Below, in pieces: positions 10,310 through 18,660 of a DNA stretch of 39,485 bases; position 1 is the first letter of the stretch, and each line of letters begins with the position of its first letter. Below the pieces are notes generated by a model that was given only the letters and a program-made list of their open reading frames with translations, was not told where the DNA came from and ran no database searches. Origin of the DNA: Chara braunii (lineage: Eukaryota > Streptophyta > Charophyceae > Charales > Characeae); assembly GCA_003427395.1 (NCBI GenBank), contig BFEA01000794.1, positions 434,390-473,874 of the forward strand, read 5' to 3'. The translations under genes were made by a program, and so were the position numbers.

Positions 10310-11216
10310 TTGCAGCGAGAGGCTGCAGGTATAGGGTCCGGCGACACGGAGACGACGAAGTCCGCCGAGATCCGAACTTCTTCGGGCGGGGGCTGTCGGC
10401 CAGGGATTGTCATGCCGTTGAGAGGGGCAGCGTGCACAGAGACGGAAGTGCGGTCCTCGGGATTCGACACGGGTACCGCAGAAGGGGATGAGTTTCGTGG
10501 AAGGGAAGTAGGGGAGAAAATGGAGGAACGGAGGGGAGCACAAGAAGGGGAGGAAGAAGGGGAGGAAGAAGGGGAAGAAGAGGAGGAAGGGGAGGAAGCG
10601 GGAGAAACGGAGCTACTTGATTTGCTTGAAGGGAGGGAGGGTGCCGGATCTGGAGACGACGAAGTGGAGCACAGTGAGGACGATGCCGGATCTGGAGAGT
10701 CATCTGACGAGTTCGGACAACTGTACCGAGAGCATCACGAGGATGATGTCGACGACGATGCCACAGCAATAGAGATAGAGACACAGGTCGTTAGCAGCCT
10801 TTCTGCACAGCCTGAAGATTATGCGGTCCGACCACGAACATCTGTTGTCGACTTGCAACACCGCTTCGACGAGGCTTTCGGCGTTATCAGCCCGTCTAAA
10901 ACAAGTCGGCGTATAAGCATCGACGAAGTTATCGACGGTATCCTCGGCGACCACAACGTGTCTGCCCGTCCGTCCACAACGCCTGACGTCGACGAAACTG
11001 GCAACGTCACGTCTCCCGTTGCAGCTGCCCTCGCTTCGTCGTCGCCGAAGTCCCTGGTCCTGCCGGCCACCCTTGCCGCCGGAGAGGAAGGCGAGGTCGG
11101 GGGACGACAACATGTCACGTTCCCAAAGAAATCGAGGGTCGGCGGTCAAGCTCTCGACGTGCTCGCTTTGCCCGCGCCAAATTCCCCATCGAAGGAGCGG
11201 AGAGAGAAACAGACTG
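10310..11216 (+). CDS. Acidic exon upstream of the Ulp1 domain
   Basis: The frame is open from 10310 to a stop at 11225-11227, but a canonical donor (CTG|GTAAGC) lies at 11216/11217 just before that stop. Splicing there leaves the frame in phase 1, which matches the acceptor at 11871. The exon has a 24-bp palindrome near its start, a long Glu/Gly run (about 10540-10605), more acidic stretches rich in Ser, Asp and Glu, then Ser/Thr-rich sequence and a basic end (KERREKQ). Low-complexity acidic regions like this are often flexible or chromatin-contacting, but nothing shows function here. The true 5' boundary is unclear: the upstream frame (to 10334) overlaps it, so either one more frameshift or a separate start joins them. 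Confidence 0.55.
10357..10380. repeat. 24-bp palindrome copy inside the acidic exon
   Basis: Close copy of the palindrome family in the orientation ending CCGAACTTC. In the exon's frame it encodes Lys-Ser-Ala-Glu-Ile-Arg-Thr-Ser, so the insert does not break the frame. Confidence 0.8.
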
Positions 11217-11871
11217 GTAAGCTGTGAAGAACGCCACACTACCAGCGCGTCCCGATGTCGTCGGATTACAGTCCGCGTTGTACACACGACGACTGTCCAC
11301 ACTGTCTGTCGATACGGGAAGCTCCGGATGCCGCCATACTACAGCCACCAGCCCTTCCTAATACATCTCGTCAGCTTATCTGTCACTCGGCCGGGTTGCT
11401 GGTCGTGGGCGGCGAAAAGTTCGTCGACAAACTTACACTCCATCCAAGGAAGGATCGGCCCCGGCTGAGGAAGTGGCCAAGGGGCTAAGAAAGTTGCCAA
11501 GTAGATGGACTGACAGTTTTCCCTTCTCGGGAATAGTGTCGGTTTTAGTCCGCCGGGATCCGAACTTCCTTTGTCGATGCGTGATGTGGTCAGTCTCAAT
11601 GGGGCTGGTGTACTGAAAAGTACGCCGCAGTCCGAACTTCGGGGATTGCTGGCCCTTGGCTTCTGTGAGTTGTGGTGATTTTCCTTTGCGAAGTGCGGGG
11701 ATGTTAAACTAGAATGTTGCAGTCGTTTTGTTTTCCAGTAGCACAACCCCACCTGGGTGCACATGACCACGCGAAATCAGGGTCCTATGGTCGGAGAGGT
11801 CTTGCTTGACTGTTGCGTCCGTGCGATTGTGTGGTTCTCATTTTCTGTTCTGTCTTTCTTCTGTTGTACAG
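11217..11871 (+). other. Predicted intron, 655 bp
   Basis: Donor GTAAGC at 11217; acceptor at 11870-11871 after a long pyrimidine tract (TTTCTTCTGTTGTACAG). Phase 1 at both ends gives a Gly codon across the junction. The intron carries palindrome copies at 11545-11568 and about 11621-11640. A small internal exon cannot be excluded. Confidence 0.55.
11545..11568. repeat. 24-bp palindrome copy in the predicted intron
   Basis: Right arm CCGAACTTC and core are intact; the first bases of the left arm have diverged. A more decayed copy follows at about 11621. Confidence 0.75.
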
Positions 11872-12071
11872 GGATGGGGTCGTCTCGAACACAGAGGTCC
11901 TCCAAATATCCTGAGCACATATTGCAGAAAGTCCCCGGGTTGACTACAAAACACAAGGATATGTTAAAGGCATCAGGGGTTGATGTCGAGATCGGGAAGA
12001 AGGAGTACAATGTTGCCATTGAGGAATGTCTTTCCCTTCTTGCCCCAGAGAAAGGGACATATCCACGATCT
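11872..12071 (+). CDS. Exon 2 of the Ulp1-domain gene
   Basis: This short exon begins right after the acceptor at 11871 and ends TCT|GTGAGT at 12071/12072 in phase 0. It encodes a small, mostly helical basic segment. ATG at 11874 is in frame and could alternatively be the start codon of a shorter Ulp1-type gene (about 317 residues); in that case the acidic region upstream would be separate. I recognise no domain in the exon. If the donor is not used the frame stays open to TAG at 12138-12140. Confidence 0.6.
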
Positions 12072-12193
12072 GTGAGTAGGGGTCAGGCCATGTATGAGAA
12101 GTACTTAGCAACGCGTCATGCTCCGGGGGACAATGCCTAGAACTCCGTTTCTCACTACCCCACGTGTCCTTTGCTCGATGTTGTGCAGTGCAG

Positions 12194-12946
12194 GCCGCAA
12201 GTGCAGCACGCGGAAAAAGCTTCGCTGCAACGATTGAGCCTCTGAGCTTGCGGGTTTTGGACGACATTTTACGAGGCTCGGTGCCGTCTCACACTGTTCT
12301 CTCTATACTGGGCGATGGTCAATTTCGGATTGCAGCAAAAGATCTCCTCACCCTACTGCATGTCGACGGCAGGGTGAATGATGAGGTGGTCAATTTCTAT
12401 ATGGCGTTGTTGGGGTCGACCGCATGTGGGTCACGTGACATCTCGTCGGGCCTTCAAGTCTTCACCTTTAATTCGTTCTTCTTCAGTAAAATGCGACTTC
12501 AAGGACACGGTGGGGTGCGGAGGTGGGCTAGAGACGTAGATTTGCTTCGTTACGATATTATCTTCGTTCCTGTCCACAAACATGATGATCACTGGATCCT
12601 CCTTTCCGTCAACATGAGAGATGATGTTCTCGAAATTTTTGATTTTTTTCCTCGCGTTGTATCTGATTCTACTTTTTACCTTTCTGTTTTCGGGTTGATT
12701 GTGCAGTATTTGGAACGTCAAACATCACATAGGCGGTCGGGTAGGAGTTGGAAGTCGATAGTGGGAAATGTTGTGGTAGATGGAGTTCCGAGACAAGTGG
12801 ATGGAGCAAGTTGTGGGGTGTTCATGTTGATGTATGCGACGTTGTTGCAACGTGGAGATCGACCACCTTTCCAGTTCTCTTATAAAGATATTTCGCTTCT
12901 TAGACGACAATTAGCATCATGTATCTTACAACATCGTTGTCTTTGA
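12194..12946 (+). CDS. Ulp1/SENP-type (C48) cysteine protease domain exon
   Basis: Family C48 enzymes cleave SUMO or ubiquitin-like proteins, mostly in the nucleus; copies are also common inside plant DNA transposons. The open frame runs 12164-12946; numbering from its first Met, the features are: a substrate-groove-like GRVNDEVVNFY (69-79), FNSFFFSKM (102-110), IFVPVHKHDDHWIL with catalytic His143, IFDFFP with Asp160, and VPRQVDGASCGVF with oxyanion Gln211 and nucleophile Cys217. The His-Asp spacing (17) and Gln-Cys spacing (6) equal those of yeast Ulp1, so the catalytic site looks intact. The exon start at 12194 follows TTGTGCAGTGCAG and matches phase 0 from the preceding donor, giving a 122-bp intron. 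The exon ends at TGA 12944-12946. Whether the enzyme is host or transposon-borne cannot be told from this copy. The missing catalytic damage contrasts with the broken upstream region. Confidence 0.85.
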   Translation, partial: AASAARGKSFAATIEPLSLRVLDDILRGSVPSHTVLSILGDGQFRIAAKDLLTLLHVDGRVNDEVVNFYMALLGSTACGSRDISSGLQVFTFNSFFFSKMRLQGHGGVRRWARDVDLLRYDIIFVPVHKHDDHWILLSVNMRDDVLEIFDFFPRVVSDSTFYLSVFGLIVQYLERQTSHRRSGRSWKSIVGNVVVDGVPRQVDGASCGVFMLMYATLLQRGDRPPFQFSYKDISLLRRQLASCILQHRCL

Positions 12947-13375
12947 TGGATTTGATTGACTTGGAAACTCTTTTCTTAAGGTGTTTCATTCGTTGTTCAT
13001 TGGATTTTGTAAATCGAGACATTATTCAACTGTCTTTCTGCCAAAGACATTGCTTTCTTTTGTCGTTTCGAGTTTGGGTTGACTACGGCAAGCTGATTGC
13101 ATGTCCTGCATCATGTATGGGCTTTGTGATCTCTGTCACGTCGCAGTCGTTTCTCATGCAGCGGAACATGTCATATGTTGTGTTCCATGTTTCGAATTCT
13201 GTTCCACTACAAGTATTCTGTTTCATTTTTCAAATTTTGTCCAACTGGAAGTGTAAACATGATTGTGAAATTGGACAGTGGATGCCCAAACCTTCTTTGC
13301 ATTACCATTTAAAGTGCGGATATTCATCGTGAATTAGCACAATTTTAAGTTCTACACTTGTACATAGAATATCGA

Positions 13376-13381
13376 AATAAA
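13376..13381 (+). promoter_or_regulatory. Polyadenylation signal AATAAA
   Basis: The hexamer lies 430 bases after the Ulp1 exon stop codon in AT-richer sequence typical of a 3' untranslated region. The open frame 12919-13332 between them overlaps the stop and is hydrophobic, low-grade sequence that I do not regard as coding. Confidence 0.5.
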
Positions 13382-13399
13382 GTGGTTATTGAAATACAC

Positions 13400-14480
13400 C
13401 TTACCCATCACAAATGTAAACAAGTATGTTTCTCAGTGCCCTCATGTCGGGCGAGATGATAACCGTGCCTTTATGCGAAAATCCGAATCTCTTCAACATC
13501 CAAACAATCGTCTCGGGTGAGACAATGGGTGTGCTTGCATAACTTAGGGATAACCTAGTAAACGAAAATTTGATGTGTTCACCAACAACGGTTCGATCAT
13601 GACACCTTGCTCATCACATACGTAAGCTTTGAGTTTAACAAGTATGGATCTCGGCACACTCCCGCCCATTGTCAGGGTCACAAGTCTTCTAAACAAGTCC
13701 GGATCTCATCATACATCTAAACAACCGTCTTTAGCAAGACGATGAACCTACATGTGTAACTTTGGGATAACCGAAAGAATTATACTGAGTCTCTCCAATT
13801 CAATTTGATTACATTGCTAATTTTGCTTGCAAAGTTCAACAACTATGAAAGTCAGCAAACTTCCGCATTTGGGCCGAGTGGATGGGCACGCCTATGTGGA
13901 AACACTGCAGTAATAAAACGAATTCGTAAGAAAGAGGACAGTGTCACAATATAATATCTTTCATCACATTTATGAAATTGAAGTTTGACAAGTAAGGACT
14001 CCGGCACACTTCCGCACAGGGTTTCCTGTGTGGCATGCCAATCGTTATTCGTTTATGAAGTTTGAGTAGTATGGATCCCAACACACTTCCCCGCAGGATC
14101 ACCAGCACGTTTTTGAAGTTCAATCAGTGAGGATCCCAACACACTTCCGCACAGGATGGGCATGCCTACGTTGCTTAGGCTGCGGCCACAAATGAATTCG
14201 TTGAAAAGAGGACACAGTATAATGTCCTATTTTAACGAATAACATGTTACCGGTGATTTCTTGTTTACTGGACGGGTACACTATTCAAGTTATCTATCTT
14301 GATGTGAGGGACGTCGGGCCCATTTTCTGGCTTGTACAACGGAATTGGCGACCACGGAATGTTCTAGGCCGGCATGCCCGGATCGGCAGATCATGCCAGG
14401 GACAGTCGTCCTTTCCGGGGGGGGGAGGGGGAGAGGGGGGGGGAGGAAGAGGGGAAAAAAAAGAAACAAAGAGGGGGAAA
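13400..14480. repeat. Gene-free; decayed dispersed repeats
   Basis: Several blocks echo one another. A stretch starting GGATGGGCACGCCTA near 13882 resembles one starting GGATGGGCATGCCTA near 14155, both followed by AACGAATTCGT-like and AGAGGACA motifs. Phrases such as GGATCCCAACACACTTCC recur at about 14074 and 14131 and may be far-diverged relatives of the upstream repeats. A G-rich run follows at 14410-14460. Confidence 0.5.
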
Positions 14481-14488
14481 CTACGCGG

Positions 14489-14660
14489 GAGTCACAAAAA
14501 TGAGTTATAATTGCAGTATGCGACAAGATACAGTTTCAAATTGAAGTTTGGGCAATGTATACAACCCAACTTTCTGGCCAGGTAGGGTGGCACTGAGCGA
14601 AGGGCAACTGCAAACTGTATCTTGCCCCATAGTGCAATTATAACTCGTTTTTGTGAGTCT
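14489..14660. mobile_element. Foldback MITE with roughly 50-bp inverted arms
   Basis: Left arm (14489-14538) and right arm (14611-14660) are inverted copies. Matching blocks include TCACAAAAA/TTTTTGTGA, GAGTTATAATTGCA/TGCAATTATAACTC and CAAGATACAGTTT/AAACTGTATCTTG, with a few substitutions. About 70 bases separate them and resemble sequence near 15740-15800 (GTATACAACC). No coding capacity and no clear target duplication. Confidence 0.75.
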
Positions 14661-15016
14661 ACTGAAGTTACCAAAAAAAAAGAAAAGAAAGAATATATGT
14701 TGATTCCGTTGGCCTTCTTTCTTCTTCTTTTTTTATGAAATAACTGCACGGGTGACTGCTGCACAGTTGCAGATTCGCAGGAATAACTGCCCGGCTCCTC
14801 CTCCGATGAGTGAATCTTTGGCAGATGGAAGAATACCGCAGCCTGAGTTGCTTGCCTTCATGATAGCCTAATGAAAGAGATAGTAAACACATCTCTCCTG
14901 GCAGGCCCTGAGAGAGTTGGGAACAGATTGACTTGTCCGGGCTGTTCCCCTTCTCTCAGCTAACAGCCCCTTGGCCTTGATGTCTCAGTCTTGGAGCCTG
15001 GTTCTATCCCCTACAC

Positions 15017-15174
15017 TTAAACCACCAGTACTTGGCCCAGCTATCGGCCGCGGAAAAAAATAGAGTAGAAACGTTTCTAGTTGGATGAATTTGGGCGCTC
15101 CTGTAGTGGCCTGTACGTTTCCTAAAATCGCGTAGCGTTAACGGGCGCGGCCTTAGGAAGTACTGGTGGTTTAA
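15017..15174. mobile_element. TTAA-flanked MITE, copy T1 (150 bp)
   Basis: Inverted termini ACCACCAGTACTT and AAGTACTGGTGGT at 15021 and 15170 are flanked on both sides by a perfect TTAA (15017-15020, 15171-15174), consistent with a four-base target duplication as made by piggyBac-type transposases. The termini are shared with the copies at 33156, 33668 and 37539. There is no internal coding capacity, so it would need an enzyme supplied in trans. Confidence 0.8.
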
Positions 15175-15840
15175 CTTCCAGTTCAAGCAGGCAGGCACGC
15201 TCACACGATCGTCGATCGTGGCTGGCGGACATTGTACCCCACAGAGGGTTCCCGCTGCTCAGGTTTCTTCCGCCTTGTGTTTTTTCTTCTTTCCCCATCT
15301 GACACCACAGCCGACCCCTGTAAATATGACACCCAGCCTGACGCCACCGTCGTTGGCAATTTCGTTGGGGGCTCTTTTGAACTCAGTGCCTGTTCTTTTT
15401 TAAACCATGCCAGTGTGGGGGCTGCTTTCATTGGCGCCCACCCCCCAAGGCCATCAGTACAATAGGAATGAAGGGACAGTGGAGCGGGAGGACAGAGCCC
15501 CGTCCCCACCCAACAAAGGGCATGCAACACACTTAGTCTATCTTCAGTTCCCCTCACCTCATTATTGTCGACATTCACAGAATAATGCGCTAGGACCTTT
15601 TTACTTGTTTCTGGATGGAAATGCAGCCAGATACATCCAAGTCCGGCCGCAATTACGGTCACATACATTCGGGAGAGTGGTGGTGTGCCCTCAGTCACCA
15701 TTTTAGCCAATGTTGTGCCAAAGCGAGGAAAATCGTGAATGTATACAACCTAGCTTTAGGGTCGGGTGGGGATGTGTCGAGAGATCCGGGAAGTGGATTT
15801 CAAACTGAAATGATCGTGACTGCTCCCTAGTTACCCCCAC
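15175..15840. other. No supported gene
   Basis: Overlapping frames occur on both strands (for example minus 15201-15710) without a recognisable motif or consistent composition. The segment 15735-15790 resembles the centre of the MITE at 14489-14660. Nothing else stands out. Confidence 0.4.
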
Positions 15841-15844
15841 AAAA

Positions 15845-15930
15845 AAGGCGAACAGATGGGACCCTTTTTTGTTTTTGTTTTTTCAACAGATATTACACTT
15901 GATCTTAGCCAAAACGCCGAGAAAGGTATT
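15845..15930 (-). pseudogene. U2 snRNA 5'-end retrocopy with A-rich tail
   Basis: Read on the minus strand from 15930, the sequence matches the first 46 or so bases of plant U2 (ATACCTTTCTCGG, then GGCTAAGATCAAGTGTA and TATCTGTT), with two visible substitutions: CGGCG for CGGCC and TAATATC for TAGTATC. It then stops and runs into an A-rich stretch interrupted by C (15845-15883 on the plus strand as T-rich). A truncated snRNA followed by an A-rich tail is the usual look of a reverse-transcribed snRNA pseudogene. It lacks the rest of U2 and cannot be functional. Confidence 0.85.
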
Positions 15931-15943
15931 GACTCAGGAGTCA

Positions 15944-15967
15944 GGATACACAGAAGATTAGCATGGG
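15944..15967 (+). pseudogene. U6 snRNA fragment, ACAGAGA-box region
   Basis: The stretch GGATACACAGAAGATTAGCATGGG matches the U6 core around the ACAGAGA box and the AGC triad with a single change inside the box (ACACAGA instead of ACAGAGA) and differing ends. It starts 13 bases from the 5' end of the oppositely oriented U2 piece. The U6 5' stem-loop is absent. It is too short to be a gene; identity rests on 20 or more matching bases and the presence of the other U6 half downstream. Confidence 0.65.
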
Positions 15968-16165
15968 ATTGTGGGGGTTGAGCGGCGCCGTCTCCTTTTT
16001 CTTTTTTTTTTTCTTTTTTTTTTACCTCTAAGCAGGACAGAATGTCCCCGGAGGGTGGGTGTGAGAGTGGGGTCCTGCAGCGGAATCATCTTGGACGGTG
16101 GTGATGTCCTTGGAGGGAGCACGCACTGAGTAGGGGTCTGCTCACGTGGCTGGTGGTAACAGGCT

Positions 16166-16337
16166 CATCATGCCCAACATACACTGTACCACAAAGATGT
16201 ATCCGAGGGTCGCTGGACCCCATTTCCGGCAGGTGCTGCTCCCCACCAATAGATGGAGCCTCCCCGATGGTGCTAGATGTGTCTGCTCTTATCAGCACAC
16301 CTAGCATCCGATCGGGTTGTTTTCAAAAAAAAAAAAA
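16166..16337 (+). mobile_element. Truncated LINE 3' end with poly(A), plus strand
   Basis: The sequence from about 16166 to 16322 is an inverted copy of 18868-19025, which is the 3' end of the large minus-strand LINE. Shared blocks include ATGCCCAACA, CAAGATGTATC-like, GGTGCTGCTCCCCACCAATAGATGGAGCC, and a terminal stem-loop (CTAGATGTG pairing with CACACCTAG across TCTGCTCTTATCAG). It ends GGGTTGTTTTC followed by a 12-base A run at 16326-16337. The plus-strand poly(A) gives the orientation. Confidence 0.8.
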
Positions 16338-16640
16338 CAGAAAACAGATTCATCATGCGGTAGCTTCCGAGGTACCCGTAGAACGAGGCTCGTGTGACAG
16401 TGCCTCAACCAGGGCTGGAAGGGGTTCTCGTTCAGCACCGGTGCCCACTTCCACTGTCCGGTCAGGTTGCTGCGAGTCCGGGAGAGAGTGGTCGTCCTCG
16501 AGCGAGGTAGGAAAGAGGAACGTTCGGGTGTGCCGGGGAATATCGAGGGGTGGAAGGGAGGGGTCAATATCGAGAGGTGGAAGGGAGGGGTCTTGTGAGG
16601 GGGAGATCCTGAGAGTGAAAAAAAGAAAAAAGAACATGAT

Positions 16641-16696
16641 CATGATAGCCCCTGTGCAAGGATCACACGGATAAATCAGGATATGGTCCAAATTTT
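16641..16696 (+). pseudogene. U6 snRNA 3' half, plant type
   Basis: Matches plant U6 from the AGCATGGCCCC region to its end: GCCCCTGTGCAAGGAT, then CACACGGATAAATC, then TATGGTCCAAATTTT. The ending (ATAAATC..GA.ATGGTCCAAATTTT) is the plant form and differs from the metazoan one. Several substitutions and absence of the 5' half make it non-functional. It follows directly on an A-rich stretch (16618-16634) and a duplicated CATGAT. Confidence 0.85.
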
Positions 16697-16737
16697 CAAA
16701 AAGAAAAGAAGAGGAAAAAAGAAACTCTGAAGAGTAT

Positions 16738-16861
16738 GGACCTCGCCCCACCACTTGCCAAATGTGCAAAAGATAGAAATTATGACGATATATCTTTCCA
16801 CATTCTAAGGGAAAGGTTCACTCTCATCTTGCGCATTTGCTGAGTGGTGCGGCGAGGTCCT
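16738..16861. repeat. Inverted repeat with about 31-bp arms
   Basis: GGACCTCGCC at 16739 pairs with GGCGAGGTCC at 16850-16859, and the match continues inward (CACCACTTGCCAAATGTGCA against TGCGCATTTGCTGAGTGGTG). The loop is about 60 bases. It could be a small MITE or a structural part of the retroposon ending at 17337. Confidence 0.6.
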
Positions 16862-17249
16862 CTACTACGCCAACATTTGCTGACTAATACGAAGAGGTAC
16901 CTACCACCATTTCACTGGCTATTTCACCATTCGCCAATTGCATCTGGACATCTTCCTTGTCTAGATTCATTCAAAATGTTGGGGTTTGGCGAGCGGTGCA
17001 TGAGCAACAAACTCGTTGTCGGGTGGACCTGCGCCATTCTGCGAACTGATGAATGCGCACTTGTGAGGTCCAACTGGCATAGAGGATTGGATTGGACGCC
17101 TGAATCTGGACTCCTATGAGGATAGGTGCACAAGCTCGCAATTGATCTGCTTTTAACATGCACTCCGTAAAAACGGGACCGAAATGAAAGTCCATTTTGC
17201 CAAATTATGCGATACATTTTTTCATAAACTAGTTTTGAGGACATGGAGC

Positions 17250-17301
17250 TGCTCCCCCAGTGCTAGTGGTGACTGCTCTTACCAGCACCACAAGCACCGG
17301 C

Positions 17302-17337
<36 letters not shown>
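17250..17337 (+). mobile_element. Second LINE/SINE 3' end with long poly(A)
   Basis: The end of this retroposon has the same architecture as the tails at 16337 and 18868: a stem-loop (GTGGTG pairing with CACCAC) around ACTGCTCTTACCAG, then CGGCGGT and a pure A run of about 30 bases (17304-17334). Sequence outside the loop differs from the other two, so it belongs to a related but separate subfamily. Upstream limits are unclear; the body may extend back to the U6 half at 16641. Confidence 0.65.
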
Positions 17338-17341
<4 letters not shown>

Positions 17342-17655
17342 AGATTTTGACCTTAGGATTATGTGCCACAACAAGACGAGAGAAAACTGGTGTTTAACAA
17401 AACACATGTAGCCTTGCAATCCATGTCTCACAACAACATATTAGAAAACATGTATTTTATCGAAACTGAAGGGACCCGAAGAAGCCACGTCAATGGCATT
17501 ATAGTTTTGGAGAAAATTTCAGGTCGTCCACCTGTACAATAGAGAGACCATGTAAGAAATGAAAATTGGTAGGACTCTAAAAGGGCAGAAGAGCAAAGGA
17601 ACCAATTCCCAATTCCAATCATCAACTCGGTCTCCACAAAAACAGGCAAAGAAAA
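17338..17655. other. No supported gene before the gap
   Basis: AT-rich sequence with no recognisable motif. Open frames that appear to cross the gap are artefacts of the N run. Confidence 0.4.
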
Positions 17656-18170
17656 NNNNNNNNNNNNNNNNNNNNNNNNNNNNNNNNNNNNNNNNNNNNN
17701 NNNNNNNNNNNNNNNNNNNNNNNNNNNNNNNNNNNNNNNNNNNNNNNNNNNNNNNNNNNNNNNNNNNNNNNNNNNNNNNNNNNNNNNNNNNNNNNNNNNN
17801 NNNNNNNNNNNNNNNNNNNNNNNNNNNNNNNNNNNNNNNNNNNNNNNNNNNNNNNNNNNNNNNNNNNNNNNNNNNNNNNNNNNNNNNNNNNNNNNNNNNN
17901 NNNNNNNNNNNNNNNNNNNNNNNNNNNNNNNNNNNNNNNNNNNNNNNNNNNNNNNNNNNNNNNNNNNNNNNNNNNNNNNNNNNNNNNNNNNNNNNNNNNN
18001 NNNNNNNNNNNNNNNNNNNNNNNNNNNNNNNNNNNNNNNNNNNNNNNNNNNNNNNNNNNNNNNNNNNNNNNNNNNNNNNNNNNNNNNNNNNNNNNNNNNN
18101 NNNNNNNNNNNNNNNNNNNNNNNNNNNNNNNNNNNNNNNNNNNNNNNNNNNNNNNNNNNNNNNNNNNNNN
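17656..18170. other. Assembly gap (Ns)
   Basis: Unresolved bases. Anything said about continuity between the sequence on either side is unsupported. Confidence 0.99.
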
Positions 18171-18439
18171 CTGTGCCCAAGGCTGATATTTTCAATAAAA
18201 ATATTGAGGCCGGGGTCCTCACAGTCTACCCGGAATGAATGAAATCAGGCTCAAATTTCCTTGAGGAATGACCTTAATAAAAGAGACTAAATACTGAAAA
18301 AAGCCTCTCCACGGCTGCCCCCTTCCATCCTCCGCCGCTCCTCTGATCCCACTCTCTGCCGCTCCCCCCTCCTCCCTCCCCTCCCCCTCTCCCCTCCTCT
18401 GCCGCCTCCCCCCTTTAGCGCTCCCTTCTGCCGTTCAGC

Positions 18440-18660
18440 TCCCCCCCTCATACGTGATTGATTGATTGATTAATTGATCAGTCCCGCTCGGCTGCCTCCG
18501 CGACCAGATTCCAAAATCGAAGTGATTACGTACTCGATTTGATTCCAAAATCGCGTCGCAGAGGTTCCTGACTGGCTCGTCCAGTTGCCTCTGCAGTGTG
18601 GCTTCGAAATTGAATCTATTACGTGATCGATTCAATTTCAGAACCCCGTCTCGCGGGCGG
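18440..18660. repeat. Foldback palindrome family, copy left of the LINE
   Basis: Contains two degenerate copies of the palindrome centred on GATTACGTAATC (about 18515 and 18615) separated by a GCAGAGG...CCTCTGC hairpin. The segment 18430-18505, with its GATT tandem run, is an inverted copy of 22363-22445. A CT-rich low-complexity stretch (18300-18440) continues the inverted match. Confidence 0.75.

Noticed and set aside
12919-13332. 137-codon frame after the Ulp1 stop
   Set aside because: Overlaps the end of the Ulp1 exon, is hydrophobic without motif and sits where the 3' untranslated region is expected.
17428-18242. Open frames crossing the N run
   Set aside because: Unknown bases were read through as X; nothing supports continuity.
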